NCBI GenBank assembly: GCA_013335535.1
Contig: JAAXVL010000004.1
Coordinates: 164,247 to 228,246, forward strand
Direction of reading: 5' to 3'
Length of the DNA: 64,000 bases
From: Azonexaceae bacterium
GTDB lineage: Bacteria; Pseudomonadota; Gammaproteobacteria; Burkholderiales; Rhodocyclaceae
Every line of letters starts with the position of its first letter. Position 1 is the first letter of the stretch. The notes beneath the pieces are model-generated. The model searched no databases and was not told the DNA's origin. It was given only the letters and a program-made list of their open reading frames with translations. A program made the translations under genes and the position numbers. Below are positions 34,548-42,545 of this stretch, one piece after another.

Positions 34548-36830
34548 TTACTTGACCTTCTTGGCGCCGTTCTGCTCAAGGTAGGTCTTGGCGCGCAGAC
34601 CGATGTCGGCTGCCTTGACCTGGTATTGCCAGACTTGCTCGGCCCACAGGTTCGCCTGGTCCCAATCCTTCTTGGCGGCTGCGGCTTCGTGCTTGGCCTT
34701 GGCTTCCTTGATCTTGCCGAGCTGGTCGGTTGCGTCGTCGACCATGTTCACCACATCCGGGAAGTCCTTGAAGTTGACGCTGGTGATGTAACCAACGACG
34801 GAGTCAATGACAGCCTGGGTGTCGGCAACCTTCTTGACGGTGGCCTTGTAGTCGGCTTCGGTATAGACAGCCTTCGCAGCTTCCGTCTTGCCCGGCTTCC
34901 AGCCCTTCGGCTTGACCAGCAGGTAACCCTGCATTTCAAGGTGCAGTGCGGAGCAGAACTCGGTGCAGTAGTACGGATAGACGCCTTCCTTGTCAGCCTT
35001 GAACTTGACGGTGACCGTCTTGCCCGGTTCGACGGAGGCATGGACGTTCATGGTCGAGACCGTGAAGCCGTGCGTTTCGTCCTGAGCGCGTTCGAGGTTG
35101 GTCAGGTGGATCGTGACTTCGTCGCCGACATCAGCCTCGATCGTTTCCGGGGTGATGTGGGAACGGATCAGCGTGCCGTAGACCGTGATCTTGTTGCCCT
35201 TCTTCTCGGTGCGTTCTTCACCAGCGCGAACCATGCCCGGATGCGGCTTGTCGGTGCGGGAATCGGTACCGACCTTGTAACGGACACCCGGCTTGAGCTT
35301 GGTGGCGTCAATGGCGACGGCGTAGTGCGGCTCACCCAGCGGCAGCGGCATGTCGTACAACAGTTGCATCTTGTCGTTCGAGATGTCGATCAGCTGGTGG
35401 TTTTGCGGATGCAGCGGACCAACCGGCACGAAGCGGTCGATGGCCAGCTTGTTCAGCGCAACCAGATAACGGCCCTTCGGATCGGCGGAGTCGCCTTCCA
35501 TGGTCATCAGGTGGCCGATGTTGTAGTGCACGGAGATCTTGTCGAGCACCTTGCCTTCACAGTGATTCCATTTGACGACCTGCGAATCGACGTACAGCGA
35601 GGTGTAGGCGATACAGGGCTTGGAGTCATACTGCGTGTGCAGAGGGCCGAGGCCGAGCTGGACCTGGGCGTGCAGGGCGTCCTTCATGCCGATGACCGGA
35701 ATGCCGTACGGGTCCTTGGACTCGAACTTGTTGGCCTTGATGGCAGCCTGGATCTTCTCGAAGGAATAGACGGAAACGTGGGTGTCGAGCTTGCCGGCGA
35801 CGGTCAGGAACTTGCCGTCCGGGGTAACGTCGACGCCGTGCGGCGATTTCGGTTCCGGAATCAGGAAAAGGATGCCTTCCTTGATCGAAACGTCCATCGG
35901 CAGAACCTTGTGACCGTTGATGGTCTTGGCCTTGCCGGCGGCGACCAGTTCGGCTGCCTTCTTCCAGTTGATCACGTGCAGGTAGTCGGTGTCCTTGGCG
36001 GAGCAACCGGCTTCATACGGCGGACGCCCCTTTTCGATGCCGCCGACGTAACGCTCGGAGCAGAAGGAGTTGGTGAAGGACCAACCTTCGGACGGGCCTT
36101 TACCGGCGTCGGACAAGTCCTGCGAGTACGGCGGCAGTTCGAGGGAGAAGGACTCCTTCGGATTGATGCGGCCTTCCTTACGGTCGAACTTCCAGTAGGT
36201 CACGCCGCCACGATACTTTTCGTTGAACTCTTCGAGCGGGTAGAACTTCTTGTTCTCGAGCGGCGTGGCGTACTGGGCCGCTTCGATGACGTATTCGGTA
36301 TTGGGTGTGACGAAGGCGCCGCCGTGCTCCGACTTGTAGATCGGGTTGACCACGATCTGCTTGGTTTCGAAGTCACGCAGGTCGATCACGGCGAGGCGCG
36401 GATTGGCCTTGTCGTTGATGAACAGGAACTGGCCGTCGTACTTGCCCTGGGTTTCTGAGATGGCCGGGTGGTGCGTGTCCCCCCAGTTGATTTCCTTGCC
36501 GTCGATGTTGCCCTGGCGCAGCACAGCCTTGGAGTTCTCATCGAAGCCGTAGCCCTGCCATGGTTCCGGCGTGAAGACGCCGATGTACTTCAGGATGCGC
36601 ATGGACGGAATGCCATACACGATGATCTGGCCGGACTGGCCGCCCGAACTGAAGACGACGAATTCGTCGCGCTTGCCGGTCGGGACATAGGTCTTGGACG
36701 CTGCGAGCAGATCCTGCTGGCTGAGGCCACGACGCTTCATCACGTCCTGCAGCGATTCGGCAGACCATGCCGTTGCTGCGAAACCGGCTGCAAGGAGCAG
36801 CGCGGTAGATTTCACTACAAATTTTTTCAT
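34548..36830 (-). CDS. nosZ: Nitrous-oxide reductase, clade II (Sec-exported)
   Basis: 760 residues from ATG 36830 (GGGAG eight bases upstream). The signal peptide KFVVKSTALLLAAGFAATAWSA is Sec type with no twin arginine, diagnostic of clade II. Cu_Z ligands include the DTHHPAISETQGKYDG histidine pair; the C-terminal cupredoxin domain has the Cu_A set CTEFCSALHLEM plus His in DETHGFTV. After the Cu_A domain is a roughly 110-residue Lys/Ala-rich helical extension with no CXXCH, in the place where some clade II enzymes (Wolinella) carry a cytochrome domain. Reaction: N2O + 2e + 2H+ to N2 + H2O in the periplasm. First gene of the nosZ-C1-C2-B-D-G-H unit. Confidence 0.97.
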   Translation of the reverse strand: MKKFVVKSTALLLAAGFAATAWSAESLQDVMKRRGLSQQDLLAASKTYVPTGKRDEFVVFSSGGQSGQIIVYGIPSMRILKYIGVFTPEPWQGYGFDENSKAVLRQGNIDGKEINWGDTHHPAISETQGKYDGQFLFINDKANPRLAVIDLRDFETKQIVVNPIYKSEHGGAFVTPNTEYVIEAAQYATPLENKKFYPLEEFNEKYRGGVTYWKFDRKEGRINPKESFSLELPPYSQDLSDAGKGPSEGWSFTNSFCSERYVGGIEKGRPPYEAGCSAKDTDYLHVINWKKAAELVAAGKAKTINGHKVLPMDVSIKEGILFLIPEPKSPHGVDVTPDGKFLTVAGKLDTHVSVYSFEKIQAAIKANKFESKDPYGIPVIGMKDALHAQVQLGLGPLHTQYDSKPCIAYTSLYVDSQVVKWNHCEGKVLDKISVHYNIGHLMTMEGDSADPKGRYLVALNKLAIDRFVPVGPLHPQNHQLIDISNDKMQLLYDMPLPLGEPHYAVAIDATKLKPGVRYKVGTDSRTDKPHPGMVRAGEERTEKKGNKITVYGTLIRSHITPETIEADVGDEVTIHLTNLERAQDETHGFTVSTMNVHASVEPGKTVTVKFKADKEGVYPYYCTEFCSALHLEMQGYLLVKPKGWKPGKTEAAKAVYTEADYKATVKKVADTQAVIDSVVGYITSVNFKDFPDVVNMVDDATDQLGKIKEAKAKHEAAAAKKDWDQANLWAEQVWQYQVKAADIGLRAKTYLEQNGAKKVK

Positions 36831-36902
36831 CTCGATTTCTCCCATGAGCACCAGAAGCAAAAAACTTCCATTCCCCCATTGGCGCCTGCGACAGAGCGTC
36901 AC

Positions 36903-36918
36903 TGCGACAATTTGCCGC
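36903..36918. promoter_or_regulatory. RegA/PrrA-type box upstream of nosZ
   Basis: TGCGACAATTTGCCGC fits the PrrA/RegA pattern YGCGRCR...GNCGC. It differs by one base from the box at 43849-43864 in the regB/cytochrome c4 intergenic region. It lies 73-88 bases upstream of the nosZ start codon. A second partial copy, GGCGACAATCCG, is at 36981-36992. Confidence 0.6.
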
Positions 36919-36948
36919 ACACTGTATTCTTCGCCGACTGTGAAAGAA

Positions 36949-36962
36949 TTGATGTTTGTTAA
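36949..36962. promoter_or_regulatory. FNR/DNR-like site between nosZ and the SCO operon
   Basis: TTGAT-GTTT-GTTAA matches the FNR-family palindrome TTGAT-N4-ATCAA at 8 of 10 positions. It lies 119 bases upstream of nosZ and 66 upstream of the divergent gene at 37028, so it could serve either. Weak on sequence alone. Confidence 0.35.
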
Positions 36963-37027
36963 ATTCAAACAGACGCGTTCGGCGACAATCCGTTGGTCCA
37001 AATGACTCAAGGTCTTGAAGCACTCTT

Positions 37028-37498
37028 GTGAATAAGAAAATACTGATTGATATCATTGGTCTGGAATTGATCGCCTTGGTCGTCGTCGTTGGATACAAGC
37101 TGTCGCCGATGCTGCTGCCAAAAGCTGACGTCACCGTTCAGCCCGATCCCGTCTGCAATCTGCAGCGCGAAGCCTGCACCGTGGCCCTGCCGTCGGGCGG
37201 CAAGGTCACTCTGGCCATGGGGACGCGCCCGGTGCCGCTGGTCAAGCCCTTCGAGGTCGAGGTGACGACCAGCGGGTTTTCTCCGGCCCGCGTCGAGGTC
37301 GATTTCTCCGGCATCGACATGAACATGGGTTTCAACCGTCCCGCACTGGCGGCACGTGGTGCAGGCCGCTTTGCCGGCGAGGTGACCTTGCCGGTCTGCA
37401 TCACCGGCAGCATGGACTGGCAGGCGACGGTGTTGGTCGAAACCGGCAACGAGCGGGTGGCGATTCCTTACCGATTTTCAACAGGGGAGTCACACTAA
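37028..37498 (+). CDS. Membrane-anchored periplasmic protein, FixH/YtkA-like
   Basis: 156 residues starting at GTG 37028 (no strong ribosome site). N-terminal helix (about 5-22) then a beta-sandwich-like domain with three cysteines and a Met-rich loop (SGIDMNMGFN) followed by LPVCITGSMDWQATVLVE. The order Met loop, Gly-rich strand, then a W at the end resembles FixH/YtkA-type domains implicated in copper or oxidase assembly. The family call is tentative. It is one base from the SCO gene and precedes PCuAC, so the three form a copper-handling operon divergent from nosZ. Confidence 0.65.
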   Translation: MNKKILIDIIGLELIALVVVVGYKLSPMLLPKADVTVQPDPVCNLQREACTVALPSGGKVTLAMGTRPVPLVKPFEVEVTTSGFSPARVEVDFSGIDMNMGFNRPALAARGAGRFAGEVTLPVCITGSMDWQATVLVETGNERVAIPYRFSTGESH

Positions 37499-38101
37499 AT
37501 GGCTGAACGCATACTGATGGTCATCGCCGGTTTGCTGGCCGCGCTGATTCTCGGCGTCGTCCTCTTCTGGCAGCCGGAAATGCCCGAGCGCCCACTGCCC
37601 AGGGCCGTCATCGCGGCTGGCGGTGATTTCACCCTGCAGTCGGCGAACGGGCCTGTTTCGCTCAAGGATTACCGCGGCAAACTGGTCCTCGTCTATTTCG
37701 GCTACACCTTTTGCCCGGACATCTGCCCGACCTCGCTGGCGGCGACAGCCGAGGGGCTCAAGCAGCTCACGCCGGAGGAGTTGGCCAGGGTGGCGATGAT
37801 TTTTGTTTCGGTCGACCCGAAGCGCGATACGCCCGAGCGCCTCAAGGAATACGTCAATTTCTTCCACCCGGCCATTGTCGGTGTGACCGGGACCCCGGAA
37901 AACATTGCCGAAATTGCCAAGCGCTATGGTGTTTTCTACGCCGAGCAGAAGGTGGAAACGGCTGGTGGCGGCTACGTCGTCGATCACTCGGCCGATACCT
38001 TCATCGTCGCGCCGGACGGCGAGCTGGTCGGCAAGATGGTCCACGCCACGCCGCCAGATCAGGTCGTCGTTGCCATTCGCAAATATTTAAACCAACCCTG
38101 A
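37499..38101 (+). CDS. SCO1/SenC copper chaperone/thiol reductase
   Basis: 200 residues. Membrane anchor at about 5-23. Thioredoxin-fold domain with the copper motif CPDIC (about residue 75) and the distal His in VVDHSADTF, the three SCO ligands. SCO proteins insert copper into, or reduce, Cu_A cysteines. Next to nosZ, and with no cytochrome oxidase genes here, the Cu_A site of NosZ is a plausible client. A 14-base gap with AAGGAGAG leads to the PCuAC gene. Confidence 0.92.
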   Translation: MAERILMVIAGLLAALILGVVLFWQPEMPERPLPRAVIAAGGDFTLQSANGPVSLKDYRGKLVLVYFGYTFCPDICPTSLAATAEGLKQLTPEELARVAMIFVSVDPKRDTPERLKEYVNFFHPAIVGVTGTPENIAEIAKRYGVFYAEQKVETAGGGYVVDHSADTFIVAPDGELVGKMVHATPPDQVVVAIRKYLNQP

Positions 38102-38115
38102 AGGAGAGTAAGCCC

Positions 38116-38583
38116 ATGAAACAACTGTCCCTGCTTGCAGCCAGCCTGATGTTCTCGGCCGGTGTTCTGGCCGGCGCCGCCGACAACGTTTCGGTTCAGG
38201 ACCCGTATGTCCGCCTGGCTCCGCCCAACGCCCCGGCCACCGGCGCCTTCATGGTGATCAAGAATAACGGCGACAAGGACGTCAAAGTCGTCAAGGCCGA
38301 CAATCCGGCCTCCAAAGTAACCGAGTTGCACACCCACCTCAACGAGGGCGGCGTCATGAAGATGCGCCCGGTGCCGAGCATCGACATCAAGGCCAAGGGC
38401 GAAGCGGTGCTCAAACCGGGTAGCCTGCACGTCATGATGATCGACCTCAAGGCGCCGATGAAGGAGGGCGACGTCGTGCCGATCACCCTGAGTTTCGACG
38501 ACGGCAGCACCAAGCAGGTCGACGCCAAGGTCGTCCGCCCAATGGCCGCGCCAATGCCAGCCGCCATGGAACACAAACACTGA
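38116..38583 (+). CDS. PCuAC periplasmic copper chaperone
   Basis: 155 residues with a signal peptide (LSLLAASLMFSAGVLAGAA). The PCuAC Cu(I) motif H-x(10)-M-x(21)-H-x-M is visible as ELHTHLNEGGVMKMR then LKPGSLHVMMIDL. The tail MEHKH adds potential copper ligands. It works with SCO proteins to load Cu_A. Start ATG 38116 has AAGGAG 10 bases upstream; the frame is open further upstream only as a shadow of the SCO gene. Confidence 0.92.
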   Translation: MKQLSLLAASLMFSAGVLAGAADNVSVQDPYVRLAPPNAPATGAFMVIKNNGDKDVKVVKADNPASKVTELHTHLNEGGVMKMRPVPSIDIKAKGEAVLKPGSLHVMMIDLKAPMKEGDVVPITLSFDDGSTKQVDAKVVRPMAAPMPAAMEHKH

Positions 38584-38620
38584 TTTCGATTTTGGGCGTT
38601 TTTTCCGGTTGACCGTGGAA
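38582..38620 (-). repeat. Interspersed motif copy 6
   Basis: Read on the minus strand: CCACGGTCAACCGGAAAAA (38600-38618) then cgcccAAAATcgAAATCa. It starts directly at the PCuAC stop codon. Confidence 0.88.
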
Positions 38621-38672
38621 GTCCGCGGTCAGCTGCTTGCCCATGATTTGCCGAACGAGCCGGGCTGAAACC

Positions 38673-38732
38673 ATGTTCATGGTTCTCTTTGTTCTGATTG
38701 TCGTCCTGCTGCTCTATTCGTTTTTCGCCTGA
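38673..38732 (+). CDS. Possible 19-residue hydrophobic micro-peptide
   Basis: ATG 38673 opens MFMVLFVLIVVLLLYSFFA followed by TGA, which is one complete membrane helix. There is no convincing ribosome site (GGGCTGAAACC upstream). Could be a small membrane protein or chance; length and position (after PCuAC, before a convergent gene) do not decide. Confidence 0.25.
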   Translation: MFMVLFVLIVVLLLYSFFA

Positions 38733-38753
38733 GGACGGTCCCGAACCCTCTGG

Positions 38754-39536
38754 CTACAACCAGTGCCGGTTACGGGTGGCATCGAGAAAGGCCTCGAGCA
38801 AGGGCAGGCAATCGAGCACGTCTTCGTCGCTCGGGCGGCGGAATTCCGGGTGCCACTGCACGCCAAGCAGGAAATTCCGGCCAGTGCCGCGTATCGCCTC
38901 TATCATGCCGTCGCCGGCCGCCCGTGCTTCGACAAACAGGTCCCGGCCGAGGCTGCGGATGCCTTGATGGTGGATCGAAATCACCTTGCGTGGCACTGCA
39001 TTCCCCAAGCGTTTTTCCAGCAGGCCGCCCGGCTCAAGCACGATTTCATGGGCGTGCCGGTCGTAGGCTTCGGCGAGATGGACGATGGATTCCGGAATTT
39101 GCGAGGCAATATCCTGATAGAGCGAGCCGCCCATGGCGACATTGATCAATTGGGCGCCGCGGCAGATTCCCAGCACCGGTTTGCCAATTTCGAGGAACTC
39201 ATGGAGCAATTCCATTTCATACATGTCACGGGTTCGGTCGCCTGACCACTCCGGGCGAATTTCCTCTTCGCCGTAGGCGGCCGGGCTGATGTCGGCACCG
39301 CCCTGAAGAACCAGGCCATCGAGATTCTTGGCATAGTCGCTCAAACGAATGGCGCTGCGATTGAGCATCCCATCCTGGGTAATGGAGGGAATCATGAAGA
39401 CCAGCACGTCCCGGGCCATGATCCACTGCGCAACCGACTGCTCGAGGTACTGGAGCGTCTTGCTTTCCATGCCGGTACCGCCCGGTCGCGGGTGCAACAG
39501 ACGGGCCGACAAGCCGATCTTGAGCGTACGTTTCAT
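38754..39536 (-). CDS. Class I glutamine amidotransferase-like hydrolase (peptidase C26, PuuD-like)
   Basis: 260 residues from ATG 39536 (GGGAG about 8 bases upstream); the frame stays open 24 codons further. Nucleophile Cys in VLGICRGAQLINVAMGG (elbow), catalytic His and Glu in LLGVQWHPEF. This is the gamma-glutamyl-gamma-aminobutyrate hydrolase/PuuD family, cytoplasmic, cleaving gamma-glutamyl amide bonds; the substrate is unknown. Divergent from the antiporter and YbdK genes, whose products also touch gamma-glutamyl chemistry. Confidence 0.88.
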   Translation of the reverse strand: MKRTLKIGLSARLLHPRPGGTGMESKTLQYLEQSVAQWIMARDVLVFMIPSITQDGMLNRSAIRLSDYAKNLDGLVLQGGADISPAAYGEEEIRPEWSGDRTRDMYEMELLHEFLEIGKPVLGICRGAQLINVAMGGSLYQDIASQIPESIVHLAEAYDRHAHEIVLEPGGLLEKRLGNAVPRKVISIHHQGIRSLGRDLFVEARAAGDGMIEAIRGTGRNFLLGVQWHPEFRRPSDEDVLDCLPLLEAFLDATRNRHWL

Positions 39537-39625
39537 GGAGAACTCCCTGCCCGGCTGGGCGCAGAATGCCAACGACTGCATTCTCTGCCTGTCGATCCGG
39601 AACAGCAATCCGGGAGGTGACTGAG

Positions 39626-40831
39626 ATGGAGCAAGCGGTCTTTTTCCTGCCCGAGTGGCCGCCGAGTTTCAGTCCGCTGCTGTGGATCGCGCTCGCCGTC
39701 GTCGGCGCCGCCCTGGCCGGCGAATGGGTGCGCCATCATCTCGGCTTGCCCCGGATCACGGCGTATCCGGTCGTCGGCATGCTGGTCGCTGCCTTGGCCG
39801 GCGATCCGCTGATTGCCGAGCACAGCGAATGGCTGCGCTGGGGACTCAATGTTGCACTGGCCATCCTATTGCTCGAACTGGGCAGCCGGGTCGATCTCGG
39901 CTGGTTGCGGCACAATCGCTGGCTGTTGCTGAGCAGTTGCTGTGAATCGCTGGCGGCCTTTGCTGCCGTGTTCGCTGTCAGTCGCTATCTTGGCCTGGCC
40001 ATCGAACCGGCGGTGCTGCTCGGGGCGATCGGCATAGCCTCGTCGCCGGCCGTCATCATGCGGGTGGTGGCCGAAAGCAAGGCTCAGGGGCAGGTGAGCA
40101 CCCGGCTGTTGGTGCTGACGGCATTAAACACCATTTACGCCGTGGTCACGATCCATCTGGCGACCGGCGGACTGCATCAGCGCTATAGCGGCGACTGGGT
40201 GCTGGCGATTTCGCATCCCCTCTACCTGCTCGGCGCCGGATTGCTGGTCGGCAAGTTGTTGGCCGAGGTGATCAGCGGCGTTGATCGCTGGCTGATCAGA
40301 ATGCGCGACGAATACGCCTCCATCGTTCTCCTTGGCCTTGTGTTGATCACGATCGGCCTGATCGAGGCTTTGCGCCTGCCGGTGACGCTCTGCATGCTGT
40401 TCGCCGGCCTCGTCCTGCGCAACGGCACTTGCCGGGCCTGGGTCTTTCCGCGCCATTTCGGCTCGGTCGGCGGGGTGCTTGTGGTCATGCTCTTCCTTGT
40501 CGTTGGCATGCAGATCAGGATCGAGCATCTGCTCACGGGCGGCGCCCTGGCGCTGGTCCTGATCGGCGCCCGTAGCCTGGCCAAGTTGTGCGGCGTTCTG
40601 CTCCTCGCCAGGGTGTCCGGGATCAGTTGGCGCCAGGGCTTGCTGCTCGGCCTCGCCCTGTCGCCGACGGCCGGGCCGGTGATGGTGGCGGCCGCCGATG
40701 TCGGCCAGCTCTACCCGGAATTGCAAGCAACTCTGTTGCCGGTCGCGATGAGCGCCGCGGCGATCATGGAGCTGGCGGGGCCAATCATCGTCGCCCTGTG
40801 CCTCAAATGGAGCGGAGAACGTCGTGACTGA
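39626..40831 (+). CDS. Kef-type cation:proton antiporter membrane domain
   Basis: 401 residues with about 12 helices, CPA2 family pattern ([42 protein letters not shown] with the Asp/Ser-rich switch; [14 protein letters not shown]). It lacks the cytosolic TrkA-N nucleotide-binding domain that KefB/C use for control by glutathione. Start ATG 39626 has GGGAGG upstream. Its last codons overlap the YbdK gene by eight bases, so the two are coupled. Confidence 0.85.
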   Translation: MEQAVFFLPEWPPSFSPLLWIALAVVGAALAGEWVRHHLGLPRITAYPVVGMLVAALAGDPLIAEHSEWLRWGLNVALAILLLELGSRVDLGWLRHNRWLLLSSCCESLAAFAAVFAVSRYLGLAIEPAVLLGAIGIASSPAVIMRVVAESKAQGQVSTRLLVLTALNTIYAVVTIHLATGGLHQRYSGDWVLAISHPLYLLGAGLLVGKLLAEVISGVDRWLIRMRDEYASIVLLGLVLITIGLIEALRLPVTLCMLFAGLVLRNGTCRAWVFPRHFGSVGGVLVVMLFLVVGMQIRIEHLLTGGALALVLIGARSLAKLCGVLLLARVSGISWRQGLLLGLALSPTAGPVMVAAADVGQLYPELQATLLPVAMSAAAIMELAGPIIVALCLKWSGERRD

Positions 40832-41966
40832 CGATACCGAACACGAATTGGGCAAGTTCTCGCAGTCCGCCGCCCTGAGCCTGGGCATCGAACTCGAATT
40901 GCAGATCGTCAGCAGCCAGGACTACGATCTGCTCGGTGCCGCACCGGATTTGCTGCGCGAAATGACCGGCCGCGAACATCCGGGCGACGTCAAGCCGGAA
41001 ATCACCGATTCGATGATCGAATTGTCGACCGGCATCTGTGTCGATTACGCCGACGCGCTCGGTCAGTTAAGCAGCATCCGCAATGTTCTCGTCCATCAGG
41101 CCGACCGTCTGGGCATTCTGCTCTCCGGCGGCGGCACCCATCCCTTCCAGCACTGGGGGCGTCAGGCCATTTTCGATGCGCCGCGCTTTCATCACCTGTC
41201 GCAACTCTATGGCTATCTGGCCAAGCAATTCACCATTTTCGGCCAGCATGTTCATATCGGTTGCGCCTGCCCGGACGAGGCGCTCTGGCTGCTGCACGCT
41301 TTCAACCGCTACATTCCGCATCTGATCGCCTTGTCGGCCGCTTCGCCCTTTGTCCAGGGGATCGATACCGGCTTCCAGTCGGCCCGCCTCAATTCGGTCT
41401 TTGCTTTCCCGCTCAGCGGCCGCGCCCCGTTCGTGCTGTGCTGGGATGACTTTGCGGCTTATTACCGCAAGATGATCGCCACTGGCGTGGTCAAGAGCAT
41501 GAAAGATTTTTACTGGGACATCCGGCCCAAACCCGAGTTCGGCACCATCGAACTGCGTGTCATGGATACCCCGCTGACCGTTGAACGTGCGGCGCAGATC
41601 GCCGTCTATGCCCAGGCTCTGGCGCGCTATCTGCTCGAAGAGAAACCGGTTGAGCCATGCGAAGACGATTACCTGGTCTATACATTCAACCGCTTCCAGG
41701 CCTGCCGTTTCGGCTATGAGGGCAGGTTGGTGATTCCCGGCGGCGCCGAGCAACACGTCATTCGCGACGATATTTTGCACACCATGGCGCTCATCGAAGT
41801 CCATGCCTACGATCTCGGCTCGACTGAAGCGCTCAATTTGCTACGCACGGAAGTCCTGCAAAGTCGCAATGGCGCCAGCGAAGTTCGCGCCGCCTATGCC
41901 CGCGAAGGGTCGCTGGAGGAAGTCGTACGTCAGGGCTGCGAGCTTTGGGCTGGCCGATGCGCTTGA
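40824..41966 (+). CDS. ybdK: YbdK-type carboxylate-amine ligase (GCS2 family)
   Basis: 380 residues, typical length for the family. Recognisable segments are [10 protein letters not shown] near residue 20, [43 protein letters not shown] and [26 protein letters not shown] active-site sequence ([19 protein letters not shown]). Members have weak glutamate-cysteine ligase activity in vitro, with true substrate often unknown. Overlaps the antiporter gene by eight bases. Convergent with regA, with the interspersed motif in the gap. Confidence 0.88.
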   Translation: MTDDTEHELGKFSQSAALSLGIELELQIVSSQDYDLLGAAPDLLREMTGREHPGDVKPEITDSMIELSTGICVDYADALGQLSSIRNVLVHQADRLGILLSGGGTHPFQHWGRQAIFDAPRFHHLSQLYGYLAKQFTIFGQHVHIGCACPDEALWLLHAFNRYIPHLIALSAASPFVQGIDTGFQSARLNSVFAFPLSGRAPFVLCWDDFAAYYRKMIATGVVKSMKDFYWDIRPKPEFGTIELRVMDTPLTVERAAQIAVYAQALARYLLEEKPVEPCEDDYLVYTFNRFQACRFGYEGRLVIPGGAEQHVIRDDILHTMALIEVHAYDLGSTEALNLLRTEVLQSRNGASEVRAAYAREGSLEEVVRQGCELWAGRCA

Positions 41967-41974
41967 TGAAGCAG

Positions 41975-42013
41975 TGCCACGGTCAACCGGAAAAATTGCC
42001 CGATTTTGAAATC
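41975..42013 (+). repeat. Interspersed motif copy 7
   Basis: Exact core CCACGGTCAACCGGAAAAA at 41977-41995 followed by ttgcccgATTTTgAAATC. It lies between the convergent ybdK and regA genes and reaches the regA stop. Confidence 0.88.
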
Positions 42014-42545
42014 AGGTCTTGACCGGCCGCTTCGACAACTTGCGCTGCAGCGTCCGCCGGTGCATTTTCAGGGCGCGGGCCGTGGCCGAGACGTTGCCGT
42101 CGTTTTCATTGAGGACGCGCTGAATGTGTTCCCATTCGAGGCGGTCGACCGACAGCGGTTCATCCGAGGCCGGGATGTCGAAATCGGGTCCGTCATCAGC
42201 GTCGAGGGCGGAGAGGATGGCCTCGACTTCGACCGGTTTGGCGAGGTACTGAACGGCGCCGAGTTTGACGGCATCGACGGCGGTGGCGATGCTGGCGTAG
42301 CCGGTCAGGACAACGATCCGGCACTCCGGGTTGATGGCCAGCAGTTGCGGGATCAACGCCAGGCCGGAAGTGCCGTTCAGGTTGAGGTCGAGGACGACGC
42401 GCCCGGTTTTCATTTCACTGGCCGCGGCCAGCGCCGACGCCGCATCGAGTGCGCCGTGCGCCGGGTGACCGCGGCGTTCCAGCGTGCGCACGAGGATGGC
42501 GTTGAAGCTTGGGTCGTCGTCGATGATCAGCGTTGGTTCGCTCAT
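42012..42545 (-). CDS. regA: RegA/PrrA-family redox response regulator
   Basis: 177 residues, the family's usual length. Receiver with IDDDPSF, phosphoacceptor in RVVLDLNLNG, VLTGYAS and YLAKPVE. A short acidic linker joins a Fis-type HTH (EHIQRVLNENDGNVSATARALKMHRRTLQRKL), the hallmark of RegA/PrrA/ActR. It acts as global regulator of respiration and denitrification genes with RegB. The start overlaps the regB stop by four bases. Boxes matching its known site pattern are at 43849 and 36903. Confidence 0.92.
   Translation of the reverse strand: MSEPTLIIDDDPSFNAILVRTLERRGHPAHGALDAASALAAASEMKTGRVVLDLNLNGTSGLALIPQLLAINPECRIVVLTGYASIATAVDAVKLGAVQYLAKPVEVEAILSALDADDGPDFDIPASDEPLSVDRLEWEHIQRVLNENDGNVSATARALKMHRRTLQRKLSKRPVKT

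Noticed and set aside
34425..36458. 677-codon open frame opposite nosZ
   Set aside because: nosZ is unambiguous; the opposite frame is a by-product of third-position bias.
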